Positions 1 through 6,317 of a DNA stretch of 10,681 nt are shown here, one piece after another; position 1 is the first letter of the stretch; every line of letters begins with the position of its first letter. A program made the translations under genes and the position numbers. The notes beneath the pieces were generated by a model. That model saw only the letters and a list, made by a program, of their open reading frames with translations. It made no database searches and was not told the origin of the DNA. This DNA comes from Acidobacteriaceae bacterium (GTDB taxonomy: Bacteria > Acidobacteriota > Terriglobia > Terriglobales > SbA1), in NCBI GenBank assembly GCA_003156615.1, contig PMHI01000705.1, forward strand, positions 17,813 to 28,493, in the 5' to 3' direction.

Positions 1-2
1 AG

Positions 3-330
3 AAAGTAGCCATCCTGAGGCGACACCTTTTAGACAAAGGTCCCCGTTTGTCAGGAAAATCGACCACAACCGACAATCTTCTATCGCTGGCCGCAAGAGT
101 TTTTTGGGAACGGAGCTTGGGCCTTCCAGGCGAAGGAGCGTCGCGCCCGTCAGATCGAGGAGAAGCAGAAGCCGGTCAAGTTCTTGGAGAAGAAAGTCCA
201 GACCAAGGACGAAGTCCTGGCCGAACTGATGAGCATATCGCGCTAAGAAAAAAATCTTGGGGAGCTCTGACCAAGAGTTGGGTGCCGCATGATGTGCGGG
301 GATCAGGTCGTGGATTTTGTCCGACGCAGG
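3..330 (+). pseudogene. Degenerate IS3-type transposase relic (orfA plus start of orfB)
   Basis: Three reading frames joined in order give one transposase-like protein. Frame 3 near base 3 reads KVAILRRHLLDK. From about 41, frame 1 reads PTIFYRW, then EFFGNGAWAFQAKERR, and a coiled stretch containing EEKQK, EFLEKK-like FLEKKVQTKDEVLAELM. From about 228, frame 3 reads EHIALRKKSWGALTKSWVPHDVR. From about 300, frame 1 reads DQVVDFVRRR. The pattern of helix-turn-helix, leucine-zipper-like helix, KKS-GEL end and then W-V-P-H-D is what I recall of IS3-family orfA/orfB proteins. At least three frameshifts and the loss of the whole DDE domain mean it cannot work. The left end lies outside the window and no terminal inverted repeat was found at the right end. 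The family call rests on memory of related proteins and not on a search. Confidence 0.72.
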
Positions 331-351
331 ATTTCCCCTCCAGTCCCGGTC

Positions 352-630
352 TCATTGCTCTTCTTTCATTTTCTTGCAAACTAGCGTGGCGTGCCCCGTC
401 TTTGAATCGATCACGGTGGTCATGGGCAGACACCTGCAGGTCACCGTGTTGGCATTTTCCTGCTTGACTACCACACAGTGTTCGATGAGCTCGGCAGTGG
501 ATGGCGGCGTCTGACTCCGTATGGGAGGCGGGGTCGGCATGGGAGGCGGGGTCGGGGTCGCCGCAACCGGCTGCTTTTTCTCCGCACAACCGGCCAGAAG
601 CAGGCAAAACACCAGCGCAGTTTTCCTCAT
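352..630 (-). CDS. Small proline-rich lipoprotein with four cysteines, function unknown
   Basis: This encodes 92 residues. The start is the ATG at 630, because it gives a textbook lipoprotein signal: MRKTALVFCLLLAGC, with a lysine/arginine start, a hydrophobic core and a lipobox LAGC whose Cys15 would be lipidated. A longer version from a TTG at 672 would put 14 charged residues before the signal and is unlikely. Residues 21-43 are a Pro/Thr/Met linker (TPPP, PTPPP). A small C-terminal part (44-92) follows with Cys52, Cys65, Cys67 and Cys85, including a C-R-C pair, which may form two disulfides. It ends in a charged tail, KKMKEEQ. The upstream AGAGAG is only a weak ribosome site. I recognise no family. 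The gene ends about 20 bases from the transposase relic, tail to tail. It probably sits on the periplasmic face of a membrane. Confidence 0.7.
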   Translation of the reverse strand: MRKTALVFCLLLAGCAEKKQPVAATPTPPPMPTPPPIRSQTPPSTAELIEHCVVVKQENANTVTCRCLPMTTVIDSKTGHATLVCKKMKEEQ

Positions 631-910
631 GCTCTCTGTTTTCGCTCGCGCGCGCCCGCTTGTCGATGGCAATCTTGGTTACACGCCTCGACGCGGACAC
701 CCGTGCGAGAGTGGGGCAGCTTGTCGTCGGCGATACTAGGTAGAGTAGATGGCTGCGGTGAAAGTCGCGGCTGCCCCCCGAAGCCCGTTTTGTGGGTAAC
801 TTCCGGTTAAGATCGACCACGTACCCAGAACCTGACCTTTGCGCTTCCAGGAACTCATTTGACCACAGGTTCAGGGCATTGTTAGGTTCGCTTTAAGGGG
901 GCTATATTTT

Positions 911-1345
911 ATGAGCGCATCAACGGACTTATATCTGGAGGGGTTGGAACGGCAGGATCTCGCTGAGGAATTCAGCAGGATCGCCAGAAACCAGCCGACG
1001 ACTTCGTGCGCAGCATGTTCAAAAAGCCCCAGCCCGAGGCCTACATAAAGCGCATCGTCGACGCCTCCACCCAGGTCCGGCGCCGACACCGCGGTCCTGC
1101 TCATCTACAACATGACCGCCGTAAAAGATTTCGCCCCCGGCCTCACCAGCCTGGCCAAAATGAAGACGAATCAGCCCGTCCTCTTCATGTACCAGCCCGA
1201 GTCGCAACCCAGCGCCGACTACCTGCAATCCAAGCTAGGCGACAAACTCCGCCTCGAAAAATTCGAAGGCGACGGCCACGCCCCATTCGTCGACAACCAC
1301 GAAAAACTCAACCACGTGCTGAAAGACTTCCTGCTAACCAGCGGG
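911..1345 (+). pseudogene. Truncated, frameshifted alpha/beta-hydrolase relic
   Basis: Three frame segments join into the C-terminal part of an alpha/beta hydrolase. The first runs from the ATG at 911 (LAEEFSRIARNQP). At about 995 it shifts to ADDFVRSMFKKPQPEAYIKR and IVDASTQV. At about 1080 it shifts again to ADTAVLLIYNMTAVKDFAPG, then QPVLFMYQPE and EGDGHAPFVDNHEKLNHVLK. The GDGHAPF motif is the usual place of the catalytic histidine in this fold. The nucleophile elbow (G-x-S-x-G) and the core before it are absent. Upstream of 911 I see no further hydrolase sequence, although AAGGGGG about 9 bases before that ATG resembles a ribosome site. No stop ends the frame before the next gene begins. 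The most likely reading is a decayed gene. Two sequencing or assembly errors could mimic the frameshifts but not the missing N-terminal half. Confidence 0.72.
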
Positions 1346-1356
1346 TTGTCGCATTT

Positions 1357-1363
1357 GAGAGGA
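1357..1363 (+). promoter_or_regulatory. Ribosome binding site that sets the TTG start of the DUF2165 gene
   Basis: GAGAGGA lies 8 bases before TTG at 1372. No ATG or GTG is in frame nearby, and the TTG puts the first membrane helix at the expected place near the N terminus. Start choice rests on this site and on family length. Confidence 0.55.
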
Positions 1364-1371
1364 CCCGAACC

Positions 1372-1884
1372 TTGCTTTCTCGACTCGGAAAAACACTGCT
1401 CACAAGCACCCTGGCGTTGTACTTCCTGCTGTTGGCTTTCAACAACACGATCGACTATGGGACCAATTTCAAATTTGTCGAACATGTCCTGAGCATGGAC
1501 TCGATCCCCGCCGATCCGCATGTGCAGTGGCGGGCCATACGCGCCCCTCAACTGCACCACGTCGCATATTGGACGATCATCCTATGGGAACTCATGACCG
1601 GCTGCATCTGTGGGCTCGGCGCGAAACGCCTGTTTTCCGCGCTTCGCTCCAAACAGGAATTTGCCGTTGCGAAAACACTGCCCATAGCCGGTCTTTGGCT
1701 GGGATTGCTGCTCTGGGCGCTTGGGTTCATCACGATTGGTGGAGAATGGTTCTTGATGTGGGAGTCCAGTATATGGAATGGCGAACTCTCGGCCCTGCGC
1801 ATGTTCATCCTGAATGCATTCGCATTATTATTTCTCTATTTGCCGGAACCTGCCGAGACCGAATCGAGCCTGATGACGTTGTAG
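1372..1884 (+). CDS. DUF2165-family small integral membrane protein
   Basis: This encodes 170 residues from a TTG start, close to the family's usual length of about 165. Four hydrophobic segments are visible at about 8-24, 64-84, 103-125 and 141-157. Family-like signatures are AFNNTIDYGTNFKFVEHVLSMD after the first helix, WRAI and LHHVAYW before the second, and GGEWFLMWESSIWNG before the last. His62-His63 and the Trp-rich GGEWFLMW loop are conserved-looking positions. The family is widespread in bacteria and has no established function. The same frame is open back to 1006 through the hydrolase relic, so an automatic caller could produce a false 292-residue protein whose first 120 residues are frame-shifted hydrolase sequence. 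No promoter is obvious, and the gene may be read from upstream. It faces the exporter operon tail to tail. Confidence 0.82.
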   Translation: MLSRLGKTLLTSTLALYFLLLAFNNTIDYGTNFKFVEHVLSMDSIPADPHVQWRAIRAPQLHHVAYWTIILWELMTGCICGLGAKRLFSALRSKQEFAVAKTLPIAGLWLGLLLWALGFITIGGEWFLMWESSIWNGELSALRMFILNAFALLFLYLPEPAETESSLMTL

Positions 1885-2102
1885 CCGTGTAGATACGACC
1901 TGAGAGAAACTTGTCGTCTCGGCCGTAAAGTGGTCTGTACTCTTTTACGTATACGCGATAATGGTCCTAGTGAAAGAACCTCCGATCTGTTTATCGTCCC
2001 GGCGGCCCGCTGTAGATGCCAGCTACGGCGTCCGGAGTGCGTGGACGTGATGGAGACTGAGCCAAGTGCTCGTTTCCAGAATTCAGCCCCCGCGCATGAT
2101 AA
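1885..2102. other. Convergent intergenic region with one weak hairpin
   Basis: These 218 bases separate two genes that converge. One imperfect hairpin is seen: CGCTGTAG at 2008-2015 and CTACGGCG at 2023-2030, with a 7-base loop and one G-T pair. Neither side is followed by a T run, so it is not a clear intrinsic terminator. No coding sequence could be supported here. Confidence 0.35.
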
Positions 2103-3200
2103 CTAGAATCGCGCCGGTTGAACCGCCGCCACCTCGCTGCCGTCGGGGACAATGAAGGCATCCACACGCAGGCCGTCGGGCAGTTGCGCGCCGGGATCGA
2201 GCTCGACCAGCGTCTCGAGAATCTTCGTATCCACTCTTTCCGTCGGCTCGTCGGTGCGGAGGTTCTTTGGGCCAAGCTGCTGACCCACGCGCGCCACATG
2301 TCCCCAGAACTTCTGCTTGCCGAATGCGTCCGCGGTTACGTAGGCCCTTTGTCCGGCCCGCACTTTGCTGACATCGGTTTCATCCACATCCACGCGCACA
2401 CGCAAGGTCTTCCGATCGCCGATGGTCAGAACAGGATCGGGGACAGTGGATGAGTTCGAAACGCTCTCTCCGCTGCGATGATGCTTCCGCAGTACGCTGC
2501 CGTCAATGGGTGAGCGAATGAAAGTCTTTTCGTAGTGCGCTTGCGCCTCTTCGAGCTTCGCTTTCGCCACCTGCAAATCGGCTTCCGCCAGAGAACGGTC
2601 TTCCTCGCGAGCGTGATCGTCGACCAGCAAGTGTTGTTGAACCGCAGCTTCATATTTTGCCTGGGCGACGTCGGCCTCACTGGCGTAACGATCGAGTTCC
2701 TCGCGTGAAACCACTCCCGCGGCGAAAAGTTCCTGCCGGCGGTGCGATTCGGATTGTGCATTCTCCATCACCGCTTTGGCCTCATCCACCGCGGACCAAG
2801 CTTCGTTACGTTCCTGGCGGCGAGCGCCGTTGATCACTTTGCGCAAGGCCGCATCTTTGGCCACCACACTAGCCTTGGCGGACCCGACTTCCGCCAGGTA
2901 GTCGGCGCTCTCCAGTTCGGCAAGGACCTGGCCGCGATGGATCGCGTCCCCTTCCTCAACGAGAACAGATTTCAAGCGGCCGCTCAGCTCAGACCCAATC
3001 TTGATATCTTCCGAGTACGGTTCTACGCGCCCGGGACCGGCGATCAACGCTCGTTCGTGCTTCGGCGGACCCGCACTCGCGGCCGCACTTTCATGAGCAC
3101 GCCGCGATCGAAACACCAGGGACACCGTCAGCAGGAAAGCTGCCAGGCCAATGAGAATTAGGGTTTTGTTCTTCGCGAAGGTTCCAGATATGTTTGCCAT
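2103..3200 (-). CDS. HlyD/DevB-type periplasmic membrane fusion protein of an ABC exporter
   Basis: These 365 residues should link the inner-membrane ABC transporter to an outer-membrane channel. A single N-terminal helix (about 13-30, TLILIGLAAFLLTVSLVF) anchors it. Two lipoyl half-motifs follow at about 56-97 (GRVEPYSEDIKIGSELSG) and 226-262 (TFIRSPIDGSVLRKHHRSGE). Between them is a long alanine/glutamate-rich coiled-coil hairpin (about 100-225). The end is a beta-barrel part (about 265-350). At the hairpin tip, Arg154, Leu158 and Ser165 match the R-x3-L-x6-S motif known from adaptors that dock on TolC-like proteins. The ATG at 3200 has GAGG 8 bases upstream, overlapping the end of the ATPase gene; the stop-to-start gap is 5 bases. 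It is the last gene of the operon. No outer-membrane channel gene is present in the window. Confidence 0.93.
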   Translation of the reverse strand: MANISGTFAKNKTLILIGLAAFLLTVSLVFRSRRAHESAAASAGPPKHERALIAGPGRVEPYSEDIKIGSELSGRLKSVLVEEGDAIHRGQVLAELESADYLAEVGSAKASVVAKDAALRKVINGARRQERNEAWSAVDEAKAVMENAQSESHRRQELFAAGVVSREELDRYASEADVAQAKYEAAVQQHLLVDDHAREEDRSLAEADLQVAKAKLEEAQAHYEKTFIRSPIDGSVLRKHHRSGESVSNSSTVPDPVLTIGDRKTLRVRVDVDETDVSKVRAGQRAYVTADAFGKQKFWGHVARVGQQLGPKNLRTDEPTERVDTKILETLVELDPGAQLPDGLRVDAFIVPDGSEVAAVQPARF

Positions 3201-3205
3201 GACAA

Positions 3206-3991
3206 CTACCTCACAAATTCGGTTGCGCCTTCTCTGTCTATGTTCAGGGTTGATTGCGAGAAGGTGGGCGTCAGCATTCCGGCCGGAACCGGCTCCCGGC
3301 GCAGCGCCTCAGGTTTAGCAATGGCTCCATCTTCGATTTTCACGATGCGGTCGGCGAAACTCAACACGCGAGAATCGTGCGTAACCAGCACCACCGCGCG
3401 GCCGCGCTTATGCGCCAGTTCGCTCATCATCTCCATCACGTTCTTGCCCGCGTGAGAATCCAATGCTGCGGTGGGCTCATCGGCAAGAATAATCTCGGGA
3501 TCTCCCGCCAGCGCGCGCGCAATCGCGATTCGCTGCTTCTGTCCTCCACTCAAGTCCGAAGGAAAACTCCCGTACTGGCCGGCCAGGCCGACCTGATCCA
3601 GCAATTCGGCCGCGCGCTTTTTTGCAGACTTCGCGTCCGCCCCCTTCAGGTCGAGCATCAGTTCGACGTTTTCGCCCGCGCTCAATGTGGGAAACAGGTT
3701 GAATCCCTGAAACACGAAGCCGATGTGCTCGAGACGGATACCAGGCAATTGTTTTTCTGTCATCTGAGTAATCTCTTTCCCCGCTATCCGCACACTTCCC
3801 GAGCTCGCCGTGAGGATGCACCCCATAATCGAAAGGAGCGTAGTTTTGCCGCTTCCCGATGGACCCATCAACATGAGAAGTTCTCCGGCGTGAACATCGA
3901 GGTCAACTCCGCGAAGAGCGAGTGTTCCCGTGTTGCCCTCAGCGTAGGTCTTCGTGAGTTGGCGAACTTCGATTGCAGGGTGCATTGCCAT
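3206..3991 (-). CDS. ABC transporter ATP-binding protein (DevA/LolD/MacB-type)
   Basis: These 261 residues carry every nucleotide-binding motif. Walker A is GPSGSGKT at 43-50, the Q-loop is VFQGFNLF with Gln95, the signature is LSGGQKQR at 147-154, Walker B is IILADEPT at 167-174, the D-loop is ALD at 176-178, and the switch histidine is His205 in VTHD. The sequence style (MGCILTASSGSV, FQGFNLFPTLSAGENV) is that of the subfamily that works with FtsX-like permeases: LolD, MacB and DevA. It should energise the permease at 4485-5609. The C-terminal tail of about 30 residues past the fold (PVPAGMLTPTFSQSTLN) is not a motif I recognise. The ATG at 3991 is chosen over the ATG two codons later because AAGGAG lies 8 bases before it. 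Stop and next start are 5 bases apart. Confidence 0.95.
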   Translation of the reverse strand: MAMHPAIEVRQLTKTYAEGNTGTLALRGVDLDVHAGELLMLMGPSGSGKTTLLSIMGCILTASSGSVRIAGKEITQMTEKQLPGIRLEHIGFVFQGFNLFPTLSAGENVELMLDLKGADAKSAKKRAAELLDQVGLAGQYGSFPSDLSGGQKQRIAIARALAGDPEIILADEPTAALDSHAGKNVMEMMSELAHKRGRAVVLVTHDSRVLSFADRIVKIEDGAIAKPEALRREPVPAGMLTPTFSQSTLNIDREGATEFVR

Positions 3992-3999
3992 CCGATCCG

Positions 4000-4005
4000 C
4001 TCCTT
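4000..4005 (-). promoter_or_regulatory. Strong ribosome binding site of the ATPase gene
   Basis: On the minus strand AAGGAG lies 8 bases before the ATG at 3991. This supports that start over the in-frame ATG at 3985. Confidence 0.6.
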
Positions 4006-4023
4006 AGCACAACCACAGTGCTC

Positions 4024-4446
4024 TTAATTCAGTTGCGGCGACCGCAACAATCCAACGCCGAGGGTGACGACTCCGACTGCCAGAACGAGCGCGCCCGCGT
4101 AAATCAGAGAGGCAGCTCCGTTGACCTGATGGGCGCCCGGTTGCAGCACCGAGAAAAAGAAACCAGACGAAATCAGAATCGCGGCAAGTGGCACTGCGAT
4201 TCTGACGAGCCAGAGCAGGGACGAAGGAAGAGTGGCTCCGTCTGCCAACACCTGGCAAATCAGCGAAAGAATCACAATCACCCCCGCGTGCGCATGCCCG
4301 GCGCGAAAGAAGTTCTGGCGTAACGGGTTGTCCATGTAGCCGCTACCCTGGTTCATCAGCGACGTCAGTAGAAAATATCCACCGTACTGGATCGTAGGTA
4401 CGGTAATGAGGATGATGCCCGACATTATTCTGGCTTCACGAGTCAC
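4024..4446 (-). CDS. Small four-helix membrane protein inside the exporter operon, unknown function
   Basis: These 140 residues have four predicted membrane helices at about 8-30, 52-70, 76-101 and 110-134. The short polar loop before helix 2 reads NFFRAGHAHAGV, with His51 and His53 as an H-x-H pair at the membrane edge. A further His106 lies between helices 3 and 4. Such a pair could bind metal or haem, or contact a lipid head group; this is only inference. The start is GTG at 4446, since AAGGAGG (minus strand, 4451-4457) lies 4 bases ahead, while the ATG at 4425 has no ribosome site. It lies 38 bases after the permease stop and 32 bases before the ATPase start, so it is almost certainly co-transcribed with the exporter. 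It is not a normal DevBCA or MacAB subunit. A helper subunit, or a separate membrane enzyme sharing the regulation, are both possible. Confidence 0.8.
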   Translation of the reverse strand: MTREARIMSGIILITVPTIQYGGYFLLTSLMNQGSGYMDNPLRQNFFRAGHAHAGVIVILSLICQVLADGATLPSSLLWLVRIAVPLAAILISSGFFFSVLQPGAHQVNGAASLIYAGALVLAVGVVTLGVGLLRSPQLN

Positions 4447-4450
4447 AGTC

Positions 4451-4457
4451 CCTCCTT
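4451..4457 (-). promoter_or_regulatory. Shine-Dalgarno site that selects a GTG start
   Basis: AAGGAGG on the minus strand is followed after 4 bases by GTG at 4446. The nearest ATG in frame, at 4425, has nothing comparable. Hence the small membrane protein probably keeps residues 1-7 (MTREARI). Confidence 0.6.
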
Positions 4458-4484
4458 CACCACGCCAAATTGAACTTCCGAAGA

Positions 4485-5609
4485 TCAGCCCTTAAACACC
4501 ATCGCCGGATCGATGCGCGTCACCTTGTTGATCGAAACCAGCGCAGCTCCAATGCACATGGCCAGCGTCAAGAAAAACATTCCCACTGCCATCGACATGG
4601 GCATCAGAATCGCAGCGCCGCCTTCTTGGCTGGCCCGCACCACGAACACACTCACGATCATCCCCAAGACGTACCCGATCACCGCGCTGATGGCCGCCTG
4701 CTTCATGATGACTTTGTAGACGTAGCTGTTGGGCGCGCCCATCGCCTTCAATGTTCCAAACTCGCGGATGTGGTCCATTGTCGTGGCATAAATGGTCTGA
4801 GCCACGACGACGAATCCAACGACCAATCCCAGTACCGCGGCAATCAGCACGGCCACACCCGCACCGGTTGTGAACATCCAGTAGAAGCGCGTCATGTGGC
4901 TAAATTCGGACGTCGTGAACACCTCGACGTCTTTCACGCGATCCAGAAGTTCCCGCCGCACTTGCTCAAGATTCGCTCCCGGCGCCAGCTTTGCCAGGAT
5001 GAAATAGGTTTGGTCCTCACCCAATCCCGTATAGGTCTGAGCGTTCTTGAAGGTTGTAAAAACATAAGGAGAGGTCGTGAACGACCGAATGCCACGCGTG
5101 AAACCCACCACCCGCGCCCGATGGCCGTTGATCTCAAAAACCTCGCCCTCCCTAGTGACGCCAAGCTTCTTCTTATAGAGCTCGTCGAGGATGATCGCGT
5201 CCGGCGATTTTAAGTCTTCAACCCGCCCCTCAACCAGATTCCATGGCCGCTCCATCGGATCGTCCACATTGAATCCGACGATCTGTACCGAATCTTCACC
5301 GCCGTCGTGCCGCTTCCATTGCGTCCAGTGGGCGACAAGTTTCTGCGCGTCGGCGACGCCCGGCACGGCTCGAACCTGATTCAGCTTCCGCTCGCTGAAC
5401 GGGACGCCCTGCTCTACGTAAGGCACATTCTTCGATGTAATCCACAAGTCGGCGCCCGAATGATCGATCAGTCCTGACGTGGTCACCGTGAACCCGACAA
5501 ACAATCCCAGCTCCACCACGATCAGCACCACAGCGAACACAATTCCTGTGAGCGTAACCGCGAGCCGCACTTTGTCGTGAAACAGGTTTCGCTGCGCCAG
5601 AGGAGGCAT
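4485..5609 (-). CDS. DevC/FtsX-type ABC transporter permease
   Basis: These 374 residues have the layout of a MacB/FtsX-fold permease: one helix at about 16-42, a large periplasmic domain (about 43-245), then three helices at about 248-274, 304-325 and 336-360. The cytoplasmic stretch IREFGTLKAMGAP (281-293) is the coupling region that touches the ATPase in this fold. The ends QRNLFHDKVRLAVTLTGI and VTRIDPAMVFKG resemble cyanobacterial DevC, which exports glycolipids with DevA and DevB. The periplasmic domain (LWITSKNVPYVEQGVPFSE, VPGVADAQKLV) is also DevC-like. The substrate here cannot be told. The ATG at 5609 is one base after the TGA of tetR. Its ribosome site GGAGGTGA (5616-5623 on the minus strand) lies inside the last codons of tetR, so the two genes are likely coupled in translation. 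Confidence 0.92.
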   Translation of the reverse strand: MPPLAQRNLFHDKVRLAVTLTGIVFAVVLIVVELGLFVGFTVTTSGLIDHSGADLWITSKNVPYVEQGVPFSERKLNQVRAVPGVADAQKLVAHWTQWKRHDGGEDSVQIVGFNVDDPMERPWNLVEGRVEDLKSPDAIILDELYKKKLGVTREGEVFEINGHRARVVGFTRGIRSFTTSPYVFTTFKNAQTYTGLGEDQTYFILAKLAPGANLEQVRRELLDRVKDVEVFTTSEFSHMTRFYWMFTTGAGVAVLIAAVLGLVVGFVVVAQTIYATTMDHIREFGTLKAMGAPNSYVYKVIMKQAAISAVIGYVLGMIVSVFVVRASQEGGAAILMPMSMAVGMFFLTLAMCIGAALVSINKVTRIDPAMVFKG

Positions 5610-5610
5610 G

Positions 5611-6246
5611 TCATTTCACCTCCCGCACCAGCCCGCGCAGGGTCACATCGAGCATCATCTCGGCCCGCTGCTGCAGCGGGCGCCAGTCCACCCATGGATC
5701 CGAGCATTTGGCAATATTGAGCGCAATCACGCCATGCACAGCCGCCCACAGCGTCTGTGAAATCAGCTCCGCATCCTGCAGTTCCTCGCGAAAACGCTCC
5801 GCGTCGATAGCCCGCTGCACCGCCCTCTTCAAGAAGGCGTAGGCGTCCACCTCCGGATTGCCCATGACCTCGCGATCTTCCTCGTCCGGCTCGTGCGGAG
5901 GATGAGGCGTCATGAACATGAACTTGTAATGATTCGGATAGCGCACACCAAACTCCGTGTAGGTTCTGCCGATCTGCTTGACCCGTTCAATAGGATCTGA
6001 CGACATCGCCGAACTCTGAAAGACTTCGGCGAGACGGGCGTAGTCTTGCTGGCACAGTTCGTGGAACAGCTCCTGTTTGTCGGCAAAGTAGACGTAGATG
6101 GCAGTCGGCGAGTACTCGATCTTCTCCGCCACCCGGCGCATGGAGACCCCTTCGTAGCCCTCGGTCACAAACAGCTCACGCGCCGCGTCGAGGATCTTGT
6201 CGCGGGTCTCCGACTTCTCTCGCGCCCGTCTTTCCTTGACTCCCAT
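5611..6246 (-). CDS. TetR-family transcriptional regulator of the exporter operon
   Basis: These 211 residues begin with a classic TetR DNA-binding domain: TRDKILDAARELFVTEGYEGVSMRRVAEKI and then SPTAIYVYFADKQELF (helix-turn-helix at about 33-56). The C-terminal ligand-binding part has YTEFGVRYPNHYKFMF (about 96-111) and LWAAVHGVIAL (about 166-176). The W-x3-H-G pattern is that of the WHG-type TetR C-terminal domain. It is the first gene of the operon and probably represses itself and the transporter until it binds a small molecule, perhaps the exported one. The ATG at 6246 is preceded by AAGGGA about 10 bases away. The likely operator is the tandem repeat just upstream at 6259-6286. The stop is one base from the permease start. 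Confidence 0.94.
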   Translation of the reverse strand: MGVKERRAREKSETRDKILDAARELFVTEGYEGVSMRRVAEKIEYSPTAIYVYFADKQELFHELCQQDYARLAEVFQSSAMSSDPIERVKQIGRTYTEFGVRYPNHYKFMFMTPHPPHEPDEEDREVMGNPEVDAYAFLKRAVQRAIDAERFREELQDAELISQTLWAAVHGVIALNIAKCSDPWVDWRPLQQRAEMMLDVTLRGLVREVK

Positions 6247-6258
6247 AACATCGATCCC

Positions 6259-6286
6259 TTAGTTAACGATGTTTAGTTAACAATGT
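6259..6286. repeat. Two adjacent 14-bp repeats, probable TetR operator
   Basis: TTAGTTAACGATGT (6259-6272) is followed at once by TTAGTTAACAATGT (6273-6286); they differ at one base. A third partial copy, AAAGTTAC, begins at 6287 in the same 14-base phase. Each full copy holds the self-complementary GTTAAC. The array lies between the promoter candidate and the tetR start, where a bound repressor would block transcription. Confidence 0.6.
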
Positions 6287-6287
6287 A

Positions 6288-6317
6288 AAGTTACTGTACG
6301 GCGGTTATTATTGTCAA
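6288..6317 (-). promoter_or_regulatory. Sigma-70-type promoter of the exporter operon
   Basis: On the minus strand TTGACA (6312-6317) matches the -35 consensus fully. It is followed after 18 bases by TAACTT (6288-6293), a poor -10 with three consensus bases. The predicted start of transcription falls in the 14-bp repeats. The -35 is firm and the -10 is uncertain. Confidence 0.5.

Noticed and set aside
631..672. Longer lipoprotein starting from TTG at 672
   Set aside because: It would place 14 charged residues in front of the signal peptide; the ATG at 630 gives a normal lipoprotein signal.
176..820. Long minus-strand open frame of 214 codons
   Set aside because: It overlaps the transposase relic and the lipoprotein gene in another frame, has low-complexity R/A/S/H-rich composition, and shows no domain or ribosome site.
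2008..2030. Bidirectional intrinsic terminator between the converging genes
   Set aside because: The stem has a G-T pair and a moderate loop, and no T run follows on either strand.
3254..4027. Plus-strand open frame of 257 codons
   Set aside because: It lies opposite the ATPase gene, which carries all ABC motifs; the antisense frame has no domain.
4470..5213. Plus-strand histidine/arginine-rich open frame of 247 codons
   Set aside because: It is the reverse-strand shadow of the permease gene; the composition comes from antisense codons of a GC-rich gene.
6259..6300. CRISPR-like array
   Set aside because: The 14-base units touch each other with no spacers and only two to three copies; operator function is the simpler reading.
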